NCBI GenBank assembly: GCA_036395835.1
Contig: DASWCW010000152.1
Location: 1 to 7,375, forward strand
DNA from: AP-16 sp036395835
Lineage (GTDB): Bacteria > Pseudomonadota > Alphaproteobacteria > Rhizobiales > Xanthobacteraceae
Reading direction: 5' to 3'
Length of the DNA stretch: 7,375 bases
The position numbers and the translations under genes are program-made. The notes below the pieces were generated by a model. The model was not told the origin of the DNA and searched no databases. It was given only the letters and a program-made list of their open reading frames with translations. Shown here one piece after another: positions 1 through 3,988 of the stretch; the stretch's first letter is position 1; each line of letters begins with the position of its first letter.

Positions 1-136
1 TAGGAAGAATGAGCAGCGCAAAAACAAACAGCGCGTCAATCACCCGGTGACTTCTAACCGCCAGTAGAGATTCAGCCACAAGCGCGAACCCAGTAGCCCA
101 ATGGGGCCGCTCCACGCGTATCTGATACAGGGACAT
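1..136 (-). CDS. Hypothetical small membrane protein, N-terminal part (runs off left edge)
   Basis: Reading leftwards from an ATG at 136, 45 codons stay open to the window edge, so the stop lies outside. The start is chosen because a near-perfect Shine-Dalgarno (GGGGAGGAG) sits five bases before the ATG on the minus strand, the strongest such signal in the left third of the window. The protein begins MSLYQIRVERPHW, followed by an alternation of hydrophobic and charged residues, and ends at the edge in a strongly hydrophobic run (ALFVFALLILP) that looks like the start or middle of a membrane helix. I do not recognise the family. It may be a tiny membrane protein of 50-60 residues or the beginning of something longer. 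The gene is on the same strand as the possible 21-residue peptide at 424-489 but about 290 bases from it. That it is a real gene rests on the ribosome binding site and the open frame, not on homology. Confidence 0.5.
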   Translation of the reverse strand, partial: MSLYQIRVERPHWATGFALVAESLLAVRSHRVIDALFVFALLILP

Positions 137-200
137 TTTACTCCTCCCCTTCCCGTGAACCGGGCCCCTGAACCGCGCACACTTCTGGTTTGCGTGGCAG

Positions 201-225
201 GCAGGGTAAGACTTTTTACCGCTGC
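201..225 (-). promoter_or_regulatory. Hairpin upstream of the left-edge gene
   Basis: GCAG-GGTAA (201-209) pairs with TTACC (216-220) and CTGC (222-225) around a six-base loop, with one bulged base at 221. It lies 65 bases upstream of the ATG at 136, so it could be an operator palindrome or a structure in the leader of that gene. There is no run of T after it on either strand, so it is not a convincing terminator. Only the pairing is seen; the role is a guess. Confidence 0.25.
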
Positions 226-272
226 CAAAGTGTGACTAAGCTCACGCACGCAAGGGAAAATTTCGCGGTAAG

Positions 273-479
273 ATGATACGTCTGGAGGCCGAGGCCGCCC
301 GCGGTGTGATGCACGAATCCGCAGTTATTCCCCGCGACGGCGCGATCATCTTCGGCGACCTGATCGGCAAGCTCGATGGGCTGCGGATCGAGTGCGCCAA
401 ATGCGGGCGCTCGGGTCGGTACGTCAGAGTCCCGCATACAGGGTTAAAAGAGCGAGCACGAAAGCGACAAATCCAGTGA
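273..479 (+). pseudogene. Truncated small CxxC (zinc-ribbon-like) protein
   Basis: The 68-codon frame starts MIRLEAEAARGVMHESAV and continues through IIFGDLIGKLDGLRIEC to the motif CAKCGRSGRY (residues 41-50). From memory, this N-terminal half matches a family of roughly 100-residue hypothetical proteins common in Bradyrhizobium. There, the RSGRY segment is followed by a conserved 'LIE...DWLD...DCP...CGARCPDL' half with further cysteines. Here that half is absent: after Tyr50 the sequence becomes VRVPHTGLKERARKRQIQ, which looks like chance translation. The downstream bases in the other frames do not restore the family ending, so this is a deletion or insertion junction near base 420 rather than a simple frameshift. 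Only one of the two expected cysteine pairs is left, so metal binding is doubtful. The sequence before the ATG has no good ribosome binding site. Call: gene remnant; family identity is recalled, not searched. Confidence 0.5.
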
Positions 480-489
480 AAAGAAGCAT
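424..489 (-). CDS. Possible 21-residue single-helix membrane peptide
   Basis: A short frame on the minus strand starts at the ATG at 489 and ends with TGA at 424-426. The peptide MLLFTGFVAFVLALLTLYAGL is hydrophobic nearly throughout and the right length for one membrane helix. A GGGGGA purine run lies four bases upstream on the same strand, a plausible ribosome binding site. An in-frame ATG six codons earlier (MIRGTAMLL...) is an alternative start. The ORF covers the base where the CxxC remnant on the other strand loses its homology, so the junction may have brought in this intact small gene. No homologue is recognised. Tiny hydrophobic frames can arise by chance, so confidence is modest. 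Confidence 0.35.
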   Translation of the reverse strand: MLLFTGFVAFVLALLTLYAGL

Positions 490-590
490 GGCGGTCCCCC
501 GAATCATCCCGTACCCAGTCGACGGCTGCTTTGAGGCGATTTTGCAGCGCACGTGGGAGAAAGCTGTGGGACGCCGCGCCCTGTGGGTCG

Positions 591-649
591 GAATGGGCCA
601 AGTGGGGGCGCTCGACGGAAGGACTATGATACGCCTCGAGGCTGTGTGA
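591..649 (+). pseudogene. Second, degenerate fragment of the CxxC gene
   Basis: Bases 591-614 match 390-413, the stretch encoding ECAKCGRS, at 20 of 24 positions, but both cysteine codons are now TGG (EWAKWGRS). Immediately after, at 626-644, the sequence matches the gene start at 273-291 (ATGATACG...GAGGC) at 16 of 19 positions, giving MIRLEAV and then a stop at 647-649. The two matches are in reversed order relative to the intact layout, as if the internal part of one copy abuts the 5' end of another. This looks like decay after duplication. It has no coding capacity. Confidence 0.4.
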
Positions 650-721
650 TTGGGCCTGCTGGGCAGACTGCGCTTCAAACCCAGCTGAGCTTTTTTGGGA
701 CCGACCCAGTGCCGGTATCGC

Positions 722-749
722 TTGACACGTTCCAGACCGCCAATACAAA
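722..749 (+). promoter_or_regulatory. Candidate sigma-70-like promoter pointing into the repeat block
   Basis: A perfect TTGACA (722-727) is followed after 16 bases by TACAAA (744-749, four of six to TATAAT). It lies in the otherwise featureless stretch 650-830, where I see no gene and only weak hairpins (GCTGGG/CCCAGC around 658-685 followed by a T run, and CCGCC/GGCGG around 739-757). Nothing coding lies downstream until 1392, so if active it would transcribe the repeat units on the plus strand. Support is the match to the general consensus alone. Confidence 0.3.
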
Positions 750-838
750 GACCGGCGGCTGTTTTAGCCTTTGAGCGGGGCTATTCCGTTGCCCCCATAA
801 CTGAAATGACCCGCCCCGATCAAAAACCTAATTACCGA

Positions 839-970
839 GCACAAAGCAAACCCCGGCTTGCGACATGGAGGTGCACCAAGCCGGGGTCGCGCCGTTCGGA
901 CCACACTTCTTTGGGGAGAACCGGGTCGCGGACGGCAGTGGTAGCGTAGCAGTGTTCACCACGCTGGCAA
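839..970 (-). ncRNA. Repeat unit 1: candidate small structured RNA
   Basis: Read on the minus strand: TTGCCA (970-965), 16 bases, TACGCT (948-943), then an outer stem formed by bases 929-936 and 891-898. This is followed by a perfect 10-bp hairpin (877-886 with 851-860) and TTTGCTTTGTG, a terminator-like ending. The predicted transcript is about 95-100 bases. The hairpin loop on this strand contains CACCTCC, complementary to a Shine-Dalgarno sequence, and the outer loop contains TTCTCCCC. Against this strand, the outer stem has a C-A mismatch here that would be a U-G pair if the plus strand were transcribed. The -10 match is weak. The element is seen; RNA status is inferred. Confidence 0.35.
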
Positions 971-982
971 GCCTCCGAAATG

Positions 983-1014
983 AAAAAGCCGCCCGGAATG
1001 ACCCCCCGAGCGGC
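983..1014 (-). terminator. Terminator-like hairpin B between units 1 and 2
   Basis: On the minus strand GCCGCTCGG (1014-1006) pairs with CCGGGCGGC (996-988), nine pairs including one U-G wobble, and is followed directly by TTTTTCATTT. On the plus strand the same position is a C-A mismatch and there is no T run, so the signal is oriented for minus-strand transcription coming from unit 2. Confidence 0.5.
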
Positions 1015-1029
1015 CCGATAATTTACAGA

Positions 1030-1165
1030 GCACAAAAGCAAACCCCGGCGAGGCGTCCAAGACTAGCCGGGGTCGCGCCGTTCCGTTGGAGGTCAATCCC
1101 TGCCAGGGGGCTGGGTTCAAGACCGAACGGCACTGGCAGCGTATCAGTGTTCGCCAAGCTGGCAA
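1030..1165 (-). ncRNA. Repeat unit 2: candidate small structured RNA
   Basis: Same order as unit 1 on the minus strand: TTGCCA (1165-1160), 16 bases, TACGCT (1143-1138), a perfect 7-bp outer stem (1125-1131 with 1077-1083), then a 7-bp hairpin (1066-1072 with 1043-1049) and TTTGCTTTTGTG. The variable segment is longest here, 41 bases, and has an extra small hairpin (CCCT at 1098-1101 with AGGG at 1105-1108). On the minus strand it carries GACCTCC, again Shine-Dalgarno-complementary but outside the terminal hairpin loop. The outer-stem pair at the position that mismatches in units 1 and 3 is a proper U-A pair here. Expression is inferred only. Confidence 0.35.
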
Positions 1166-1188
1166 TCCGCCTCGGGATACCTAACAAA

Positions 1189-1219
1189 CAAAAAGGCCGC
1201 CCGGAATGCCCCGAGCGGC
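1189..1219 (-). terminator. Terminator-like hairpin B between units 2 and 3
   Basis: On the minus strand GCCGCTCGG (1219-1211) pairs with CCGGGCGGC (1204-1196), followed by CTTTTTGTTTG. This is the same nine-pair stem, including the U-G wobble, as the element at 988-1014, with a shorter loop. It would end minus-strand transcripts arriving from unit 3. Confidence 0.5.
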
Positions 1220-1234
1220 TCCGATAATTACCGA

Positions 1235-1357
1235 GCACAAAGCAAACCCCGGCTTTGCCTGGCGGTCTAAAGCCGGGGTCGCGCCGTTCGGGCACATTCT
1301 GGGGAGAACAGGACCGCGGACGGCACTGGTAACTACCAACGTTCGCCACGCTGGCAA
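1235..1357 (-). ncRNA. Repeat unit 3: candidate small structured RNA
   Basis: Minus-strand order: TTGCCA (1357-1352), 16 bases, TAGTTA (1335-1330), an outer 8-bp stem with one mismatch (1317-1324 with 1283-1290), a perfect 10-bp hairpin (1269-1278 with 1247-1256, 12-base loop) and TTTGCTTTGTGC. The -35-like element and the 16-base spacing are kept although the -10-like hexamer has changed. The outer loop contains TTCTCCCC as in unit 1. It is the unit nearest the 55-codon ORF at 1392, which is on the opposite strand and starts about 35 bases beyond the -35-like element. Confidence 0.35.
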
Positions 1358-1391
1358 GCCATCTCTGGATACCCTTAAGTGGAGCGTGACG

Positions 1392-1559
1392 ATGGCCGAT
1401 CGTAAGGAATTGCTGGTCAGCGCGGTGCCGCTGACGTTGCGTATCGTGCGCGGTCGCAGTCAGGGCGAGCTGAGAATTCTCGCCGAAGGCTTCGCGCTCG
1501 CGGGTTGGTCGTCAATATTCCCGGGTGCTTCCCCGAACCAGTTCCCGGGAAGCATATAG
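1392..1559 (+). CDS. Hypothetical 55-residue protein
   Basis: The frame opens at ATG 1392, with GGAG eight bases upstream, and encodes MADRKELLVSAVPLTLRIV followed by a short helix-prone segment and a Pro/Gly/Ser-rich tail ending at TAG. The frame is open further upstream, but that extension runs through repeat unit 3 and would be chance translation, so the first ATG after the repeat is chosen. Composition is unremarkable, with no signal peptide or membrane helix. An 8-bp hairpin (1526-1533 with 1547-1554) lies inside the last codons and a run of eight T follows at 1581-1588, which is too far away for a normal intrinsic terminator. I do not recognise a family; it could be a remnant of a larger gene. 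Confidence 0.35.
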   Translation: MADRKELLVSAVPLTLRIVRGRSQGELRILAEGFALAGWSSIFPGASPNQFPGSI

Positions 1560-1611
1560 CGGATAAATAGCTGACATAACGTGCTTTTTTTTGAAAATGG
1601 GGCGCAAATTC

Positions 1612-2550
1612 TCAGTGGTCCGGACAGGGGTGGACCTCGACGCTCACGTGGGAGAGCCCGGCGATGTCCCGCAAGCGGCTCTTATAGGTCGCGGGCGGCT
1701 GCGGGTGATCGGAGACGATCGCTGCGATCAGCGCCGAATGCCCGGGCCCGAGCTGCCACAGATGCAGGTCCGTGACGCGGTCGCCGGCGACTTCGAGCCG
1801 CCGACGGATCGCCTGCTCGAGCCTCGGACTGGGAACGAGATCGAGCAGGACCGCGCCCGAGGCCCGGATCAGCGTCACCGCCCAGCTGATGATCACGAAG
1901 ACCCCGACGATGCCGATGAGCGGGTCCATCCACACCCAGCCGAAGAAACGGCCCGTCAGCAGGCCGAAGATCGCCAGCAGCGACGTCATGGCGTCGGCGA
2001 GAACGTGAAAATAGGCCGCCCGCACATTGTGATCGTGGGCATGCCCATGGGGGTGCTCCTCGTCGTGATCGGCATGGCCCGCATGATGATGCTCCTCGTC
2101 GAACAGCAGCCATGCGCTCACCAGATTGACGAGAAGTGCGGCCGTGGCGATGCCTGCCGCTTCGCCGAATTGGATCGGCACCGGGGACAAGAGGCGCGCG
2201 ACGGATTCGAACAGGATCATCAGCCCGATGAGGGTGAGGATGATGGCGCTGGAAAATCCGGCAAGCTCGCCGATCTTGCCGGTGCCGAACGAAAACCGGG
2301 CGTTAGCGGCATGGCGCCGCGCGAACCAATAGGCGAGCGCGGAAATCGACAGGGCGGCGACGTGAGTCGACATGTGAACGCCGTCGGCCACGACCGCCAT
2401 CGAGCCGAAGATCGTGCCTCCGATGATCTCGATGACCATCATCGCCGCGGTGAGCCCCACCACGAACCAAGTGCGCCGCTCGTGCTGCTCGTGCTTCTCG
2501 CCAAGGAACCGGTGCGAATGACGCCATGGCTCGGTCGAATGCGTGTGCAT
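1612..2550 (-). CDS. dmeF: CDF family Co(II)/Ni(II) efflux transporter, DmeF type
   Basis: This 312-residue inner-membrane protein of the cation diffusion facilitator family exports divalent metal, by family precedent cobalt and nickel, using the proton gradient. The opening MHTHSTEPWRHSHRFLGEKH and ERRTW match the DmeF subgroup as I know it. Membrane segments fall near residues 27-47, 50-72, 96-116, 132-150, 180-200 and 210-228. The site-A pattern in helix 2 is ADGVHMSTH, with His59 and His63 where most zinc CDFs have an aspartate at the last position; helix 5 has HVLAD (His182, Asp186). A histidine-rich loop (residues 154-174, with HHHAGHADHD and HPHGHAHDH) separates helices 4 and 5. The C-terminal cytosolic domain (about 240-312) is intact. 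The start at 2550 is chosen for GGGAG seven bases upstream and the subgroup-typical N-terminus; the frame extends upstream without homology. No RcnR/CsoR-type regulator (DmeR) is adjacent, unlike the rhizobial dmeRF arrangement. Confidence 0.93.
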   Translation of the reverse strand: MHTHSTEPWRHSHRFLGEKHEQHERRTWFVVGLTAAMMVIEIIGGTIFGSMAVVADGVHMSTHVAALSISALAYWFARRHAANARFSFGTGKIGELAGFSSAIILTLIGLMILFESVARLLSPVPIQFGEAAGIATAALLVNLVSAWLLFDEEHHHAGHADHDEEHPHGHAHDHNVRAAYFHVLADAMTSLLAIFGLLTGRFFGWVWMDPLIGIVGVFVIISWAVTLIRASGAVLLDLVPSPRLEQAIRRRLEVAGDRVTDLHLWQLGPGHSALIAAIVSDHPQPPATYKSRLRDIAGLSHVSVEVHPCPDH

Positions 2551-2563
2551 GGCCAGGCTCCCA

Positions 2564-2641
2564 GGTCCACGTCGAGGGTTTCCGACTTGGACCGATGCGT
2601 GGTTGCCAAACCCGGGAACACCCGGGATTTGGTGGGACCAC
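2564..2641 (-). promoter_or_regulatory. Two strong consecutive hairpins upstream of dmeF
   Basis: The proximal hairpin pairs GGTCCACGTCG (2564-2574) with CGACTTGGACC (2583-2593), 10 of 11 pairs and an eight-base loop, ending next to the dmeF ribosome binding site (2558-2562). The distal one pairs CCAAACCCGGG (2606-2616) with CCCGGGATTTGG (2621-2632) around AACA with one bulged base, and is extended by GTGGT (2599-2603) with ACCAC (2637-2641). If transcription starts upstream of 2641 these form a compact leader that could control access to the ribosome binding site; if not, they could be operator palindromes. I see no G/C-tract operator of the RcnR kind and no recognisable NiCo riboswitch core. 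The pairing is clear; the role is inferred. Confidence 0.45.
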
Positions 2642-2764
2642 CGGCGAGCCGCCGCGCTGCCGGCCCGGACGCTCCGATTGGCTCGGTGCCGCCAGGACTG
2701 CCGAGGATCCGTTCGCCTTGATATGGCGCAGCCCGGCGGCTGCCGCCAGCGGGTGAAAAGCCGT

Positions 2765-2791
2765 TTGCCGGGACGGCCGCGGGAGTACAAT
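2765..2791 (+). promoter_or_regulatory. Candidate promoter for the 2870-3899 gene pair
   Basis: TTGCCG (2765-2770) and TACAAT (2786-2791, five of six to the -10 consensus) lie 79 bases before the start at 2870. The spacing is 15 bases, short of optimal; reading the -35 as GTTTGC gives 17. It is the best -10-like hexamer in the 319-base divergent gap between dmeF and the plus-strand pair. Confidence 0.35.
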
Positions 2792-2869
2792 GGCGTTCGG
2801 CGATCCGCGCCCGGTTGTTGCGGGAGCGCAAAGCTTTCGAGCCCAGGCGCGGCTGCGGGTGATGGAGCC

Positions 2870-3409
2870 ATGCGGGGGAAGCTTGCGATCGTCGTTCTGT
2901 TCTGGCTGGCGCTCCCCGCCGGCGTCTTCCTGCTCGCCTCGAGGGGCTGGCCCGCGTCGAGCGATGCCATCGCGGAGCTCGAACACAAGGCGGGCGAGGC
3001 GACCTACAGCAGATGGCTGTGCTACACGCGATTGATCGAAGCGGAGCTGCGCAGGCCCAATGGATGCACCTGGGAGGAGTACGCCGGCAACCACTGGCAC
3101 CATTGGGAGCAGGGCGCCGTTCACCGCTTCGACTTTCCCGGCGATGGCACGGTGCGTTTCGTAGCCGTGGACTTCATCGGGGCCTTGCCCGAAATCAGCC
3201 TGATCGGCACGCGAAGGGGACCGTGGCACATCGACTGGGAATGTCCGAGGCCGCAAGCGGGCGTGCAAACATCCTCGACCATCGACCGGGAGCCCGCGTG
3301 GGTGCTTTTGAGCGAGGACGTGAGCAGCCTCGTCTTTACCTGCGGGGTGTCGCATCCGGCCGCCTATCCGCTGGCCCGGCTGCAATACGTCTGGTATCGG
3401 CGCAATTGA
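2870..3409 (+). CDS. Hypothetical membrane-anchored or secreted protein with four cysteines
   Basis: This 179-residue protein starts MRGKLAIVVLFWLALPAGVF, a short positive start followed by a hydrophobic stretch (residues 4-23) that is either an uncleaved anchor or a signal peptide. The rest is soluble and rich in aromatic residues (NHWHHWEQGAVHRFDF at 74-89; a WYRRN ending). Cysteines at 51, 66, 125 and 158 could form two disulfides, consistent with a periplasmic location. No family is recognised. The start was chosen because the hydrophobic segment begins immediately after it and GGAG lies just upstream, although the two-base spacing is unusually tight; the upstream extension of the frame looks non-coding. 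The next gene begins 28 bases after the stop without an intervening hairpin, so the two are probably co-transcribed. The gene diverges from dmeF, but nothing in it suggests metal binding beyond the His/Trp cluster. Confidence 0.75.
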   Translation: MRGKLAIVVLFWLALPAGVFLLASRGWPASSDAIAELEHKAGEATYSRWLCYTRLIEAELRRPNGCTWEEYAGNHWHHWEQGAVHRFDFPGDGTVRFVAVDFIGALPEISLIGTRRGPWHIDWECPRPQAGVQTSSTIDREPAWVLLSEDVSSLVFTCGVSHPAAYPLARLQYVWYRRN

Positions 3410-3437
3410 GCCATTTTGCAGAGATTGCTTTCGGGAA

Positions 3438-3899
3438 ATGACCGCTCGCGAGCACGAAACCGATCCCGAGCCGATCCGGCGTGCGGGATTCTTAGGGCGC
3501 GCGGCGCTCTTGTTGTTTGCCGCGATGCTCGGAGGCTGCGCCAGCTACTCGACCGAGCCGTCGCCGGAAGCGCAGCGGGCCGACTGGGAGGCTCGCAACA
3601 TCTATCCGCAGGCGTACCGGTCGGAGATCCTGGCCTACATGCGCAACTACCTCAATGATCCGAGGAACGTTCGGGATGCGTTGGTCTCCGAGCCCGACCT
3701 CAAGCCGATGGGCCTCGGGAACCGCTACGTCAGCTGTCTTCGCTACGGTCTCAGAAACCCTGCCGCCGGCAATCCACCGGGCAAGGAACACATCGTGATT
3801 TTCGTCGGCGGCAAGCTCGATGCGCTGCGGGAGGCGAGGGATCAGTGCGCCGGCGCCGCCTATGCGGCGTTTCCGGAGCTCGAGCGTTTGAGCCGGTAG
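3438..3899 (+). CDS. Small hypothetical lipoprotein
   Basis: The 153-residue product has a hydrophobic segment (residues 20-31) ending in the lipobox LGGC, with Cys34 the predicted lipidated residue, so it should be anchored to the periplasmic face of an envelope membrane. The mature part contains YPQAYRSEILAYMRNYL, NDPRNVRDALVSEPDLKP and a closing CAGAAYAAFPELERL. This layout resembles, from memory, a family of small hypothetical lipoproteins common in Bradyrhizobium and relatives that have the same 'YLNDP.NVRDA' and 'CAGA.Y..FPEL' signatures. Cys100 and Cys137 probably form a disulfide. The 20-residue charged stretch before the hydrophobic core is long for a signal peptide, and GGGAA abuts the ATG closely, so the exact start is less sure than the gene. 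It lies 28 bases downstream of the exported protein gene and is probably in its operon. Confidence 0.82.
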   Translation: MTAREHETDPEPIRRAGFLGRAALLLFAAMLGGCASYSTEPSPEAQRADWEARNIYPQAYRSEILAYMRNYLNDPRNVRDALVSEPDLKPMGLGNRYVSCLRYGLRNPAAGNPPGKEHIVIFVGGKLDALREARDQCAGAAYAAFPELERLSR

Positions 3900-3912
3900 C
3901 GCGCAGAGCGGA

Positions 3913-3957
3913 ACCCACCAGGTCATCGGAACTTTGGGTCGCGCTTTGCTTGACCCA
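3913..3957 (+). promoter_or_regulatory. Competing inverted repeats in the leader of the flavoenzyme gene
   Basis: TGGGTC (3935-3940) can pair with GACCCA (3952-3957) around an 11-base loop, and its TGGGT can alternatively pair with ACCCA (3913-3917). The two pairings exclude each other. They sit in the 89-base gap between the lipoprotein gene and the flavoenzyme start at 3989. They could be an operator or an attenuator-like leader; no T run follows either stem. The stems are only five or six pairs long, so chance is possible. Confidence 0.25.
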
Positions 3958-3988
3958 TAACGATGAAAAACGAGACGGGGAGGAAACG

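Larger units (their letters stand above)
831..1376. repeat. Three tandem units of about 190-205 bp with conserved hairpins
   Basis: Three imperfect direct copies start near 831, 1020 and 1226; the shared GAGCACAAA element falls at 837, 1028 and 1233, so the periods are 191 and 205 bases. In plus-strand order each unit has: ATTACCGAGCACAAAGCAAA, a hairpin CCCCGGC...GCCGGGG (hairpin A), TCGCGCCGTTC, a variable segment of 26-41 bases, GGACGGCACTGG or a close variant, then GTTCGCCACGCTGGCAA. The first two units are then closed by an A-tract and a second hairpin (hairpin B) before the next unit begins. The third unit lacks hairpin B and ends near 1376, just before the small ORF at 1392. The stems are conserved while loops and spacers differ, so the copies look like diverged structured elements. 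No frame through the units gives a convincing protein, and the unequal period argues against CRISPR or satellite DNA. Confidence 0.85.

Noticed and set aside
242..748. A 168-codon minus-strand frame with an internally repeated ERPHLAHS
   Set aside because: The repeated peptide is only the complement of the duplicated CxxC-coding segment on the plus strand; there is no ribosome binding site and no protein-like composition.
650..760. A fourth, degenerate repeat unit
   Set aside because: A short stretch on the minus strand resembles the GATAC...CACTGG part of the units, but the GAGCACAAA element, hairpin A and the TTGCCA spacing are all absent.
831..1376. CRISPR array or integron attC array
   Set aside because: Units are about 200 bases, unequal in length and mutually similar along most of their length, with no short repeat and unique spacer pattern and no recombinase core site pair at the ends.
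1560..1611. Intrinsic terminator at the T run 1581-1588
   Set aside because: There is no stable stem immediately before the T run; the only good hairpin (1526-1554) ends 26 bases earlier, inside the small ORF.
2551..2700. NiCo or manganese riboswitch in the dmeF leader
   Set aside because: I could not find the conserved junction sequences of those classes; only two simple stacked hairpins are visible.
1591..2721. A 376-codon plus-strand frame across dmeF
   Set aside because: It is the complement of the transporter gene; its His/Asp-rich text mirrors the His loop and hydrophobic helices of dmeF.
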